A stretch of DNA of 64,000 bases from Ligula intestinalis (GCA_036362985.1 JAYGXS010000004.1:48992653-49056652), one strand, 5' to 3'; shown: positions 11,150-22,784, numbered from the stretch's first letter. The notes: generated by a model not told the origin, from the sequence alone. Translations and numbers: made by a program.

Positions 11150-12551
11150 GGTAGTGGAAACCATAGAATATCTATGCGACTTCATACGGGAAACACAATA
11201 CCATATAGGGATGACAGTGGAGAGGCTAAAAGATCTACTGACATGCTGTACACAAAATGTACAGTTTATCTGTAATGGCCGGCTATACAGGCAAATTGAC
11301 GGAGTGGCCATGGGCTCACCACTTGGACCATTCCTGGCAAACGTCTTCATGGGCAAGATCGAGGAAACGAAGCTCAAAGACACTATCAATGACCTTAAGT
11401 TCTATGGTCGATATGTGGACGACATCTTTTGCCTGACAAAGAAGACCGCTGATATCGATGGTCTAGTCCGAAAATTTAATAGCGCCCACACAGCACTCAC
11501 ATTTACAGTGGAAACAGAGGCGAACGAGGAACTCGCTTTCCTAGACGTCCTCTTACACAGACAAGAAGATGGCTCGATACAACGCCGACTATTTAGAAAG
11601 AAAACCTGGACTGGGCAATACGTTAATTTTAACAGTTTCGTCCCCCTTAACGTCAAACGGAACTTAGTCCAGGGAATGGCAGCCAGAATACGCCGTATCT
11701 GCTCTCCTGAAATAGTGGAAGTAGAATTGCAGCAACTAAAGGACACACTCCAAGAAAACGGTTATCCGGAACGGTTCATCCTTCAGAACATCAAGGAACG
11801 TGCCCCAAAGGTCGCAATTGCAACGGCGGAAAAGAAAGATCTGTTTGTAAGACTGCCGTTTATTGGAGACGCAACGAGTGAACTAGTAAGAAGGCGCCTG
11901 AGGACAGCGGTTATGAATGCCTTCCCGGCTGCAAACTTGCGGGTTCTCTTCACTAACTCTCCCCTTCTACGAATGGGAGGTAAGGACAGACTACCGTTTC
12001 AGGCCACATCTATGTGCATCTATTCGTTCACCTGTTCCTGTGGAGCAGGCTATATTGGCCGAACAACGCGACGTCTGGAGAAGAGAATGCGTGAGCACAT
12101 ACCAGCTTGGCTCGGCAGAGGGGAGAATAGACCGACCTCAAGCTCAATCCTTGCCCACCTAATTGATACAAACCACCAAGTGGACGCGAGTGAAGCCTTT
12201 CGGGTCATATACCGCACGCCAACGCACTTCTCCAAAGGCCTGCGCAAACGGGTGTTAGCCACAGCAGAAGCAGTGGCAATCCGGCTAGCAAAACCCATTC
12301 TATGCTGTCAAAAGGCGCTGGTTCATGTCATCGGCCTCCCTTGGCCGACTGCACGCGGAAATCCAACACCTACTGAAGCCAAAGAAGACGAAGCTACGGA
12401 GAATAGTCAAACGCAAGCTGTGCGGCTGACATACAGAACTCAATCCGCGGACCGCGAGAACATCCCCCCTGTCTCATCTGGGCATGGCAACCAGCGTCCT
12501 ACCCGCGCAGGCGCCCGCGTTCAGGAGACGAGGGAAAACGCAGCTGCTTAA
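11148..12551 (+). CDS. Penelope-like reverse transcriptase with GIY-YIG endonuclease (5'-truncated)
   Basis: A 467-codon open frame. RT motifs: GVAMGSPLGPFLANVFM (about residues 52-68), typical of Penelope RTs, and YVDD with context YGRYVDDIF (about 87-95), holding the catalytic aspartates. A thumb/linker region follows. The GIY-YIG nuclease domain starts near residue 292 (CIYSFTCSCGAGYIGRTTRR), with the conserved arginine in GRTTRRLEKR and a downstream glutamate in TAEAVAIRL. This domain architecture defines Penelope-like elements, which reverse-transcribe from a nicked target. The N-terminal part of the RT (fingers motifs 1-3) is absent, so the copy is 5'-truncated and probably not autonomous. 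The start at 11148 is only the first in-frame ATG next to the palindrome junction. The stop TAA is at 12549-12551, with a ~146-nt 3' region after it. Confidence 0.85.
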   Translation: MVVETIEYLCDFIRETQYHIGMTVERLKDLLTCCTQNVQFICNGRLYRQIDGVAMGSPLGPFLANVFMGKIEETKLKDTINDLKFYGRYVDDIFCLTKKTADIDGLVRKFNSAHTALTFTVETEANEELAFLDVLLHRQEDGSIQRRLFRKKTWTGQYVNFNSFVPLNVKRNLVQGMAARIRRICSPEIVEVELQQLKDTLQENGYPERFILQNIKERAPKVAIATAEKKDLFVRLPFIGDATSELVRRRLRTAVMNAFPAANLRVLFTNSPLLRMGGKDRLPFQATSMCIYSFTCSCGAGYIGRTTRRLEKRMREHIPAWLGRGENRPTSSSILAHLIDTNHQVDASEAFRVIYRTPTHFSKGLRKRVLATAEAVAIRLAKPILCCQKALVHVIGLPWPTARGNPTPTEAKEDEATENSQTQAVRLTYRTQSADRENIPPVSSGHGNQRPTRAGARVQETRENAAA

Positions 12552-12697
12552 TTACCCTCACCCTTTTCCTCCCCCTCCCCCCTCCCCTAACCTGACGATT
12601 ATATAATCGCTGTAATTAATTGAACAATTTTATTCCCCATGTCATGTACTGGCCTGACGATGAATGACCGAAAACGATCGTTTGCCAACACGACTTT
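12552..12697 (+). repeat. PLE 3' region with CTGACGATG...GAAA motif
   Basis: After the stop codon there is a C-rich tract, then ctgacgattatataatcg, and near the terminus cctgacgatgaatgaccgaaaacgatcg. CTGACGA...GAAA resembles the two catalytic boxes of a hammerhead ribozyme, and hammerhead motifs are known in PLEs. The intervening bases do not form a clean stem II here, so ribozyme identity is doubtful. The mirror copy lies at 9910-10055. A diverged homologue is at 52741-52810. Confidence 0.55.
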
Positions 12698-12709
12698 ACA
12701 ATTTGGTTG

Positions 12710-13239
12710 GTTTAGCATTTCGGTGCACCAGTTTCAACTGCTGTACCCATCCTGAACGAAGTCCTCCCACGTTTCGTGGTCATCGAGCATGGCTGCACTT
12801 TGTTGCCTTAATTGCTTGATACCTGGCATGCGGATCCTTATCTTTGCCGCCCCCCCTTTAATTACGTTCCACAGGCTTTCACTGTTACCTTAACCGCCTT
12901 GCTGTCATAATTACCTGCCCCCTCCTCTAACCCTCACTATGCACCCACATTTTTGGCTAATGTTTCACACCCTATTTACCTATTAAGCTTCACTCTTCTA
13001 ATTGTACAGTTAATTTACTATATTAGCAGGCAATGACCGTATGCAGATGAATTAGAGGTCGCGAAATTGTATGACGTCAATACATTCTGCTCAACTTGTG
13101 ATCTTCGCCCTTTTCAAACTTCTACCGGGAAAACAATGTTTCAAGGATCCTTATCTGTTGAAATTGTATCACCCGTGTTAAGTGTTTACGTATTTATGGT
13201 TCGGCCACTGGTTTTGGCGTTAGAAACTGAGTTCATCTG
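12710..13239. other. No gene recognised
   Basis: Right flank of the palindrome. C-rich and T-rich non-coding sequence without identifiable features. Confidence 0.4.
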
Positions 13240-13394
13240 TGCGCTTCCCCAGTGTTTTTGGTCAAATCACTCTCAGCACCGAATATGGGTTCTGAAAGGG
13301 CCTTACACTTGTTGATAGACTGGAAGCCCTATAAACATGACTCAAGCGAATTGCAGCTCACGTGAATGTCTATCATCAGGTGTTCAGGCTAAGA

Positions 13395-13560
13395 AAGTTA
13401 ACCCTAACAGCAACGATCTTCCGGACCCGTGGTTCCGTTAGGTGAGTAGAGAAGACGGTGGGAAAACCAGATTGTTAGGAATAGTATATTCTGCAGAAGA
13501 ATAGGAGAATAAATGGAAAGAGTTTTGACTCTCGGATGACTGAGGTCGGTTGCCGGGGCG
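13395..13560. repeat. Dispersed repeat R1, copy 2
   Basis: Parallel to 6490-6640: ccctaacagcaacgatcttcc, gacccgtggttcc and gtagagaagacggtgggaa align in order. The 3' continuation (agaagaataggagaataaatgg) resembles 15645-15680. A neighbouring segment at 13240-13330 (tctcagcaccgaatatgggttctg) also resembles 553-580, a piece of the family B relic. Confidence 0.45.
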
Positions 13561-14459
13561 TCAATTCCGGAGTGACGAGATCCTCAGGAATCGCCGCAAC
13601 GTCAGCGCATACTTTGTTACGGCGGCCAATCACGTGGCTGATGTCTCAACTACAAATCACGGCGCGACCTTGAGGTGGGCAAAGGCTGGCTAGCCTGTGC
13701 GCACATCCGTTTGCGCACGCAGGAACACTGCTTTCACGCGAGGGCCTATTCTCTAAATGTGACCTCGTCTGTGGCGTCAGACAGACGCGACCACTACATG
13801 TCTTCTATTTCAAAACTTTCAGCCTTGTGTATGCCGGCCATAAAGCCATTAGCGCATTGACGCAGGAGGGGTTGGTGGGCGTTTATTGTTGCTGGTATAT
13901 GGTAGCATAGCGACTGCCTCTTATTAATACTGTTACTCCCTATGTATGAATTACCCATCGCTTACTGCTGCCTACGATGCTGGGTTCGGGTGTGAACCTA
14001 ACACTTCGGGCGAATGAAGGCAGCATCCCAGCGGTCGCGTCTAGCTATTCTCTTTTACGCCCTGGGGCTCACAGTTTAATTTTTGCAGACTACTTCTAGA
14101 CTGTCCAAATGCATACTATGTCCTCATTCTCATCTTGCTGAAATTCAGACTGAGTCATTTGGCAACCGATTAAGCCAGTTGATTTTCCTAATGAAAAATA
14201 GTAAATTGGCGATCACTATTCTTTAACAATTGGTCCGAATAAGCTAAAGAGTAAAGAAGACAATGGTTTGATTAAGCACAATTCGCTGTACTGAAAAACA
14301 AAAGCCAGTGATTCAAATTCTCGTTGCAAGAACACAGTTCACAAACAGATTCGATAGCTTATACTAGGTCTATCTAACAGGAGAGTTTTCGGAAAATAAA
14401 GAATAGCATGCAGGTTTGTATATAAGCAAAAAACAGGGTCAAAATGGGAAGAAAATAGG
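13561..14459. other. No gene recognised
   Basis: No credible coding frame. The 61-codon frame at 13675-13860 has no supporting evidence. Confidence 0.4.
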
Positions 14460-14600
14460 TTCTTCAGGAAAAGAAGGTAAGTTTATTTCGTAAATTTTCG
14501 ACATTGGATCCCCACATCATCGTCAGACTTCAGAAGATTTGCAAAGTACAATTAAAATGCAAGAGTGCTGGTACAATTATTTAGTCATCTGTTGTGAGCT
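14460..14600 (-). repeat. PLE 3'-end relic (CTGACGATGATG...TGTCGAAA hairpin)
   Basis: Minus strand: TCTGACGATGATGTGGGGATCC, AATGTCGAAAATTTACG, AAATAAACTTACC. The CTGACGA box, hairpin, GAAA and A-rich tail order is the same as at other PLE termini in the window (51692, 61.8 and 62.8 kb). No coding part of the element is recognisable alongside. Confidence 0.45.
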
Positions 14601-15544
14601 TTTCTTGGCCTCTGTAATTTGCGCTAGTCCATGGCAGACAAATCAATAATCGCAATAGTCTAATTGCTAATTGGCAACTATACTTTGTGCCTACCTTCCA
14701 AAGGGTTAAACTTTTTCAGAAGATATTAATCCTTAAACGCATTAACCATCTATTGATTTCTCCTGACGGGATATATGTTCCTAGATCCAATTCTAGTGAA
14801 TGGTTGATGCTTTGAAAACGTAAGATCCACCAGCTTACACTTCAGTCTCATCCTCATTGCAAAATTTCTGTTTAGCGCCTAATTACCTAACTCAAATGAA
14901 GAGTGACAATGTGTTGGCAAACGACCGTAGAATATGCGAGTGGGGTGATGCCCGGCAGTAGGAGGTCTTACATTCCACTGTGAAAAGAACGTTTTAATGG
15001 GGTTAATTATTCCTTTTTTGTTTTTGAAGTCCCGCATACTTAACACGTTTTAACTGCATAGGGTTATTGGTTATTATTGTTTAGCCTTCCTCGAAATACT
15101 CGTAAGACTCAATAACAACAGCAGGCAATCAGACACTAATTACCACCGTCTGGGTGCGAAGTGGTGTGCCTACGGTTTGAATTGCTGGATAATTCAATAA
15201 AAACCAATATACAATTCACCTTTTATTATATCAGAATCTGTATTTTTCCCCACAATTAAACAAAAATGCTAAGGGTTCCTCATAAACATTACCGTAGTTT
15301 ACAATACATGACTAATGGCTCATCTCGTTGTATTTTTCGTTAACTACCTCCTCTTCCTGCCTTATAAATTAACGCATTTATTTACATTCCACTGCTGCTT
15401 TCTTGTTTGTTCGTTTGCTAATCAACTGATTGCACAGGTCCACGGATACGGCTTTCCACCTCGATTTCAGTCAACTAATTGTAGCCACTTCGTGGATAGT
15501 ATTTTGCTCAGTTCATGTTTCCTAATGGTTATACTGCCACAGGG

Positions 15545-15745
15545 GCTAAAGTAAGTTAAACCCAACTGCGATCTTCAGACTATGAATATGTAGTAGTAGA
15601 AGAAGACGTCGGTGGAGACCAATGTAATAGGATCAGTTTATTTTGTACGCAGAAAAACGGAGTATAGATGGAAGAAATCTGGCCTCTGAACACACGGCGA
15701 ACCAGGAGAGCTAGCCGGGTCCAAGTGGCAGTTTGACAGCAGTTA
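15545..15745. repeat. Dispersed repeat R1, copy 3
   Basis: The inverse complement of 15600-15745 aligns with 38810-38965. Shared blocks are cacttggacc/cacttggactg, cggctagctctcctggtt / cggctggctctcctgctgg, ttccatctatactccgttttt / ttcctctatctattcccctttt and gtacaaaataaa / gtacacaataca. The frame at 15580-15768 is a by-product. Copies in opposite orientation show the repeat is mobile or was mobile; its class is unknown. Confidence 0.55.
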
Positions 15746-17170
15746 GGCCAGATGGCAAAGAGAGCCATTCACGCGTACAGGTTTGCTTTTCATGGCCGGC
15801 CCAGAAGATATCTATGCGGCAACTGTGATGGGCTGTTCCCTGACGTCAAGAAGCGCAGTGGTGAGATCCTAGCAGAGTTCAATTCGACGCGAGCTAGTCA
15901 CTACAATACTCCCAATTGGCTCTTATTCCTAGCGCGGTGGTTTATTCAATTTACTTTAATTTGTTTATACTTTTCGTATACTTTTTCATATAACGCCTAT
16001 AACCACCGGTTTATTTTACACACTTGCAGGGTTTTTTGTTACTAGGATGATGCTTATAAGAAACTTATGCGAAAATAATAACAAAGTGGTGTGCTTTTAC
16101 GACGCACAAATGAGATAAATTGATTGTATGTCTTTGAAACTGATTTTTTTCGGCCTCGATGTGCAAGACCAGTTTGCTAAGCTTCCAAACAATTTTAATG
16201 AGCTAACTGTAAGCAAAACCACATTAAGTATTCTGAAGAATATCTAAAGAGCTACCTTTTCATCTTTTTTCCACAGCGTCACAAAACTTTCTGTTATCCA
16301 TAACAGAGGGTCTTCCTGCACCTTTGCATCATCAGAGGAATGTTGTTCAACCACCACTGAGCGGTTCATACTCTTAGTAAGAAAATACCGCTAACATATA
16401 TCGTACGCCATGTCCCTACAGCCTTCGATTCGAGCACAAATGCATCAAGAAGGCATGTTCGAAGTATATTTGATTCAAAAGACAGTCTGCAGAGGAATTA
16501 AAATCACCCACTAATTTATAATTTCATTGAAAACCTTTCCAGTCACTTGGAGGTTGTCTGCGCACACTTGAACACACGACTTAGTTTTCTAACTCCAATG
16601 CACAAATATTTTTGATCACGTGGTGGACTTTAGTAAGTAATAAATACCAAGGACTGAAGAGTAGAACAAATGAATAGGCTTACATCACAAAAAAGTGGCT
16701 CAGAACGCGAGCGGAATAAGGACTCGCAGTGACCAGTAATACGCAGGATTTATATGCCGTCCTAAGTATCCCAGGTGGTTAGCGTGTAAATTTTGGCCCA
16801 CAGCCCAGTACATCATTAACTGGCATGCGCTTTGATGATAGCTGCCGCCAAAATCATTGTCGAGCCGCTTTTTTCCCTCTGGGATTTCTCTTAGCATGGG
16901 AGAGTTGTCTAGTTTTTTACGCCTAAGATCAAAAAGAGCCGCAAACTGGCCACATTATGTGCACTTTGCAGCTTATTACATATTTATTCGAAGCTTTCGG
17001 TATTAGGTAGCCGAAATAAAAGTTCCAAATGGCCTCCACATTGTATTCAATGAGAAGACGTGAAAAAAAACAACTTTAGAAAGCCACTAAGTATTGCCTG
17101 TCAATGAATGCATGTGAGGCCGCTTAAACTGTAGAAGAGTGAATATGATCAAGAGAATTAGAGGAAAATG
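15746..17170. other. No gene recognised
   Basis: AT-rich non-coding sequence. The frame 15752-16045 turns into low-complexity Y/F/N-rich translation and is not convincing. Confidence 0.4.
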
Positions 17171-17194
17171 CAGCAATATACAACGGCAAAAACA

Positions 17195-17490
17195 ATAGCG
17201 GTAGCAGCAGTGGTAGTAGTACATGTACTTAGAGTAGCACTTGTATTAGTAGCAGTATTAGCACTTATAGTGGTAGGGGCAGTAGTAGTAGTAATTAGTA
17301 GTGCGCAGTATTATTAATATACGTAGAAGCATTAATAATACTATTAGTAGTAGTAGTAGCATTCTAATTGCTGGAACTGATAACATTAGTTTGTATTGCA
17401 GCATTAATAGTGCGTTTCGTATTAATGGTAGTAGTCGAGTGCTAGTTATATTAGTATTAGTAATTATAGTACTTGTTTCAGTAATAATAG
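17195..17490. repeat. Degenerate (AGT)n microsatellite
   Basis: Nearly 300 bp dominated by agt/tag/taa trinucleotides, with runs such as agtagtagtaattagtagt. The serine- and isoleucine-rich frame at 17301-17540 arises from it. Confidence 0.75.
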
Positions 17491-17499
17491 AAGTACGTC

Positions 17500-19030
17500 A
17501 ACCCTCTACAGCCAATTTAGAAGTTGTCAGCATTTGTTAAAAATCAGCTAATTTCGAGTGGTGATGGAAGGAAAGGAAAGGAATTTGATTGGGTAATAGA
17601 ACCACTAATCTTGTTTGTCGGATTCTCCAGATAACCAATGCGATAAAGGAGATTTAAATTCGTCAAGGTGTCTACGATGTGAATGCACAATAATGGGATT
17701 GGAACTATCAGTTAAGCAGACATCAAGTACTGCCTCCTGACAGTAAAAGGAACTGACCCGGCTTGCAGCAAAATGCAAGCCGGTCATAACGTGAAGCCGG
17801 AAAACTGGAGGATTTGAACGTGCATCCGGGTTTAAGGTGCCATAAAGGTTAGATTGTTGCATAGGGGCAGATTTTATGAGTATTTACAAACTTGGAGTGT
17901 TTCCAACGGCTGGAATAAATCATTCTTTGTGATCACCAATGTATGCGCATATGGGTTAGCTAGCTGGAGGACTGGGAGTCAGCCTTGAAAGCTTCTTCTG
18001 ACTGTGACCCCTATGGCACTCTCGTGGACGCGAGATCCGGGTCCTCTTCTTCTCTGTGAATACCTGGCACGCCGTGCAAGGGTCGGAGTGTTTAGTTTCA
18101 CTTAATCCCACCTAATGATCACCTTAATACTCGTTTACCATCAGTGCTGGATGGATGGATCGATGAATGGATGGGAGAGGGGAGAGCGCAGTAGACGTTG
18201 CGCAAAACTGCCTGGATATAAACTAATTCACGGGCACACCTATGACACCTACTGCAGAACCTGCACAGTGAAGGTCATCATTCAAGGTGGCCTATGTGAA
18301 GATAGACCGGCATTGTGTTCTCTTCAAATAAGGACGCCTGAAAGATCTTCGTCTTTCAGAGTCTATGCATCTTGATTCTTTATTTTGTTGTAAACCCTGT
18401 CCGAAGAAGATAATAAACGTTGTTTGCATTGTTATTGAAATGGATGGGCTGAGAGCGGTCATCAGAACTCACACTGGTAATGGCGATTCACGCCCATTCG
18501 GTCTCACACTCACTTCACTTCCAACGTCCCCCTGCCAAGGCGGTGAGGAACGAAGTGTGCTCATCTTAGAGGGGTTCCTTTAGATTTTGACAACTTTTAT
18601 TCTGTTACTGAAACTTTTATTTTTTACTTTATTTGAAAGTTCCCAAAGCGCCAATCGAGACTTTGTATGTAAGCCTACAATGGGGGTGTAGAGGAGGTAG
18701 CTGCCTATCCAGGTTATTTTGGTCGCCTGTCCTTGACTATCCGCAGCCTGTGGACTTCTAAGACTATCGCTTCAGTTACCACTGTGAACCGTCATGCCTG
18801 CCAACCGGATAAAACAGTTTCTCAGGCGTCATGATTGATTCCAAACAACGTAAACAACATAGTCAATCCACCTTATGTCGCTGTATTCAACCTCTGTTTC
18901 TTCGGGCACCGCTCGAGTAACCAGCCCTGAATGGACCTTTTGCCACATGCGACGACTGGCCTCATTCGTACTCTCTCTCCCTTTCCTGCGCGCTCTCTCT
19001 CTCTCCTTCACTATGAAGACCCTCCGAATG
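17500..19030. other. No gene recognised
   Basis: No coding or RNA gene signal. It contains a short GGAAA run at 17563-17582, a purine-rich patch at 18165-18190 and a (CT)n-rich patch at 18970-19010. A PLE-like ccgaagaagataataaacg occurs near 18400. Confidence 0.4.
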
Positions 19031-19039
19031 CTAGCATAA

Positions 19040-19140
19040 GTTGAAGTGGAACCGACAAAGACAGACCGCAATGGCCATTTCTGGCTTATTAGCCGTCATC
19101 AGCCAGTTATACCCAATCCTAGGGGGGGATAAGCACAGTG
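19040..19140 (-). repeat. tRNA-related SINE with hammerhead-like motif, copy B (5'-truncated)
   Basis: On the minus strand the body ...GGATTGGGTATAACTGG runs into the hammerhead-like segment and then CTTTGTCGGTTCCACTTCAA, the tail shared with copies C and D. Upstream of a C7 run the homology to the tRNA-like head stops, so this copy lacks the A and B boxes. Confidence 0.7.
19065..19107 (-). ncRNA. Hammerhead-ribozyme-like motif, SINE copy B
   Basis: Identical to copy A across the core: ACTGG-CTGATGA-C-GGCTAATAAGCC-A-GAAA-TGGCCATT-GCGGT. Catalytic boxes, stem II, the self-complementary ATGGCCAT and the AUU cleavage triplet are intact, with the same G·G at the first stem I pair. Sequence conservation between two otherwise differently truncated copies supports this being a real family feature. 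Confidence 0.6.
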
Positions 19141-21800
19141 AAAGGCTGCCGAAATTCTCCTGCGTCAAAAATACGCTGCGGCTTCCTCAAAAGAGCCGCC
19201 GCAACAGAGGAGTTTCTCACACCAAGACTGCCAGCATTACTGAAATTTGTGCTAAGTATCGGAATGCAGTAACACCGTCGGCAAAACAATCAAAAGGGAA
19301 CTGGGCGCACTAGATACTTCAGCCGGTATTCCACCTGTGGGAAATTACTGGTTTTCCAAAATCTGGCTTATGTGTTTACGTCTGGCTATCGAGTCTTATA
19401 AGACAGTGATAATAGCTGGTTTGCGTACCAGACCTGAAGATGCAAAATGTGTCTCTGCCGCAGTGATACTCAAAATTTCCGACTTCCTCTGTTTGTTGCA
19501 CCAGGGACATTTTGTTGTTGGTCCCGTCTAATCTCTCGCGGTGTTCGGTTTCCACTGAAGAAAACATTGCAGAGGATCGGCGGGAGAGCGGGAGGGGTGG
19601 AGCGGATGGACGGATGGACTTTCAAACCCTAGGAGTTTTCACCCACGCAGCAGCAGTAGCATGATGGGTCGCCCGTTTTCCGACATTATCTCCCCCCTTG
19701 CCCCCATCCACGCCCCCACAGAGATGTCTGACCAAGCACAGCGAGAGAAAAAGCTGGCTTTTTTTTTAGACTTCCCAACCTTTTCGCTTTCCTTTTATGG
19801 GACGCGGCCTGCTGGCTTTCCATTGGGGTAGGCCGGGACAGGGAGTAGCGGTTATAACGGCGGCACGTAGATGACAGATGTAATTGAGTTAAGCGTATCT
19901 GTTTCGGCCAACCGTTTGCCTACACACGGAGAGAGAGAGAGAGAGGGCCAGATGCAACTTCTGTCTTTGTCAGCATGCGTGCACGGTTGGCTTTACTGAC
20001 TGTCTAAGCTGATTAGAGCCATTGGCCCGGGAAATCAACGTTGGTTTGAAGTTTGCCTTCACGTCCTCCCGGCGGTCTAGGGGTCCGAAGGGAGTTACAA
20101 GGAGGCAGGAAAACGACCTTCAAGTGTTTTCCATCCGTTCGTTGGACACACGGGGTTGAGGGGAGGGGGAGGGGGGGCGTAGGACTTTGCACGTTGGTTC
20201 GTGGTTTCTGTTACGTGCGCGCTCACACAGTATACTGTATGCTGTGTGGTCGCGTTCATTCAGCTGGGGGAAAGAAAAAACAGGAGAGAAACGGAGAGCG
20301 AGAAAAAAACGCCACGATTTTACTAAACACACAAAAACAGGAAAAATGGAGGAAACGAGAGAGAGATGGCGGGCGACGAAATTCAGGCTAGTACACCATC
20401 GTAAGACTGCATCTTACGTAAAGCATTTTGCGTATCTTTACGCTCTGGCGAATATGTCTGCTTGAGGACAGAACTCGTGAGTGCATCAGAAAGCTGAACA
20501 AATAGAAAAATCGTATTTTCCCTAGTAAAAAAGTGGACAAATTCCGGCAATGTATCCGGATTTTTCTCGTTCGATTTCATGATGGAAACGCTTTGATTCG
20601 CTACTAGGAGGGATGTGAATCAAGTAGACTCCAAACTGCTGGAATTAACTATGATTACGGTTGTCCGTACTTCGTCTGTTGGGACAATCATGATTTTATC
20701 GTCGCTCTTGAATTCACCAATGACCCTTACCGTCGTCAGAAGAAAGTAAAACCAGGGATAAATTTTAATTGTCACACTAGACCGTTTGGGTTGACAAGAC
20801 AGACGAACCATTGACTTGCGAGCAGATAAGTCATGTTAGGTTCGCGATCGAAGGACGAAAAAAATGACAGCCTCCTGCGCTAGAGGAACCTAGTAGAAAA
20901 TCCAAGCAGATTACATCATCCAATTCTACTGGAAAAAATCTGGATACATGTGCCGGATTTATACACGATTTTGTGTACTTGATCTGCACTTGCTACTACG
21001 GTTGCCTCGTTCTTTCAGCGAAACTTATTGAAGCCATTTTAATGGCTGATTGTGTTTCATACCTGAAAGCTCTTGTAGAGAGAAAAGGGGCCCAGTACAA
21101 AGGGAAATATTTGGTTTGATACTCCATACAGACTCCACAACGGTTCAGCAATTACTGTGCAACACAATTTTTGAGAGGTACATCAAGTTGGAATTTTCGG
21201 AGTAGAATTTCCGATAGAACGTGAGAGTTTAAATCTTATAATCCAATTATTCGACGGCTGATACACACCACATGATCTGGGAGTACTTTTGGTAACGGTT
21301 CTCGACAAAAAGGTATATCTACCTAAGAAGTCACGGGATTCTGATAAGGTTGGACAGTGTTTATCGTGGGGAGAAAATTACAATGGCTGTACAGAAAAGT
21401 GTTGCTCGCTGTCCTCTCAGGCCAACTATTGCTAGTGCGTGTGTCCCCATGAGATGAACAAAAGGACAGCGTGGGCGCGCAAGGCCTGGCGGGCGAAGAC
21501 ACAATGAATCAGTGGAGTGAAGCTGATTGCAGGCTGCCACAGTACAAATGTGTGCCAAATGTGTGAACCAACAAAGTTCCCAGCAATGTTTCCCATTGTT
21601 TATTTAGTGGGAATTGCAGTAAGGATGACTTGCATAGGCGTATAATCTGGACACAGGAGTGAGAATGCCTCGCTCACTTAAAATATGAAACTTTGCAATA
21701 AATTTCGATGAGGGTGCACATTCACTTGTGTTAACTCTGGCAATAAACCCAATTCAAATCGATACTTAAACCTTAATCTTCGCTCAAGTTCTACAATAAA
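19141..21800. other. No gene recognised
   Basis: Contains a (GA)n run at 19929-19945 and a G-rich tract at 20155-20180. The frames at 20053-20465 reflect GA- and G-rich composition. No coding evidence on either strand. Confidence 0.45.
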
Positions 21801-21825
21801 CCTTAACCCTACAGTTAAAAAATGC

Positions 21826-22170
21826 GCGAATGGCCGAGCACGCAGCGGCGGTGACAAAGAAAGACGCTAACTCTCAGGTTGCACCTCACTCGACGGGACC
21901 TTGCCATATTTTCAAGTTTTACGAAGCCGAATTCCTCGCAAGAGGTGACAACGGCGTGAGTCGAGGAGTACTTGAATCATGGTTCACGGGCCTCCAGTCC
22001 ATGAACAAGTGCAACGATTTGTCCAATCCATATTCGGTGCTGCGGCTCAATTTGGCCAAAGCAAGTCGCAACTTGGGGAACGTACAGGCCACCGCGTCGT
22101 CTTATACATACACCGCAGAACCAGATGGCCGAGTAATCACCACGTTCGGATCCCCGCCTTTTTTCGTTGT
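21826..22170 (+). pseudogene. PLE GIY-YIG C-terminal fragment, family B (best copy)
   Basis: The plus-strand frame from ATG 21830 reads MAEHAAAVTKKDANSQVA, then a histidine-containing segment (STGPCHIFKF), then SRGVLESWFTGLQSMNKCND and the AKASRNLGNVQATASS tail. The order 'EH.aaV...D.NS.vA.H....gH.F....a..la......R..LE.W.......N' is that of the second half of the Penelope GIY-YIG domain, where the conserved glutamate is followed by an aromatic residue. RT and the GIY and YIG strands are missing. The apparent start codon is accidental. Confidence 0.5.
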
Positions 22171-22599
22171 GTACACTCCTGCTTCTTTTTGCAAGGGACA
22201 GCGGTTATGGTGGCACTCTTAGGCGCATGTTCACGTCGCACCAGTCATCTACAACAGATACAACCTGCAGTCTCCCTAATAGTCCCTAAAGTCACAAAGT
22301 TTGTTACTGTACCATCCAATCGAGCCCAGGCTGGTGAGGAAACAGAGAATGCGGTAGATGCTTCGGAAGCTCCCTATCCCTTTACGTGCAAGTTGCTGTT
22401 CCTGCGCCCACTCACAAAGATCGTTTTCGGTATCGACGATGGAAATGCTAATTTCTCTACTCATCTGGTCTGAGCTAGCCTGCCTTATTTGATCGCACTT
22501 GTCTTTCATTCGAGTTCTGTATGCTTATCTGTCCCCTAAACGGGTCGCGTGATAGGGGCGCAGGACCAACATGGGGACCACATCAGGGTACGGGCCGGT

Positions 22600-22710
22600 G
22601 TTATTTGGGCTGCGTGCCGATAAGAAATGCCGAACATGGGGGAGGCGTGGTTGCACGCATAGGCGGGGCTTCCGCCGTGCCAATCACCTGCACCCGATTC
22701 CGCCGCCAAT
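22600..22710. repeat. Dispersed repeat R2, copy 2
   Basis: The inverse complement of 7190-7270: atgccgaacatggggga, then ggcggggcttccgccgtgcc and cacccgattccgcc. GC-rich. It lies between the two 142-bp direct repeats. Confidence 0.5.
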
Positions 22711-22784
22711 CTTTTTGACTGTAGCTTGACCCCGGGAAAAGGAGGGTGAGGAAAGAGCGAGAGAGAGAGAGTGCGGTAGATGCA

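Larger units (their letters stand above)
9871..12709. mobile_element. Penelope-like retroelement, head-to-head palindromic insertion
   Basis: Two inverted arms, 9910-11149 and 11458-12697, are each exactly 1,240 bp. They are identical over the long stretches compared and in the translated arm protein. They flank a 308-bp unique centre (11150-11457). 3' ends face outward, and heads meet at the centre. The sequence acaatttggttg occurs at 9871-9882 and again at 12698-12709, abutting the right arm, so it is a plausible 12-bp target-site duplication; 27 extra bases separate the left copy from the arm. The left half is a 5'-truncated antisense copy and the right half a longer sense copy. Arm identity implies either a very recent insertion, gene-conversion homogenisation or an assembly foldback; the flanking repeat favours a real insertion. 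Confidence 0.85.

Noticed and set aside
10445..12298. Secondary frames of 81-114 codons in the palindrome, duplicated on both strands
   Set aside because: They are mirror-image shadows of the RT/GIY-YIG frame in other phases.
12640..12680. Calling the palindrome's CTGACGA...GAAA a hammerhead ribozyme
   Set aside because: The bases between the boxes do not form a stem II, so it is reported only as a hammerhead-like motif.
9910..12697. Interpretation of the palindrome as purely an assembly artefact
   Set aside because: Not excluded, but the 12-bp flanking repeat and two older loci with the same geometry favour a biological origin.
20053..20465. Frames of 92-112 codons on the plus strand
   Set aside because: The composition is dominated by G-rich and GA-rich tracts; the translation is low-complexity and basic without a domain.
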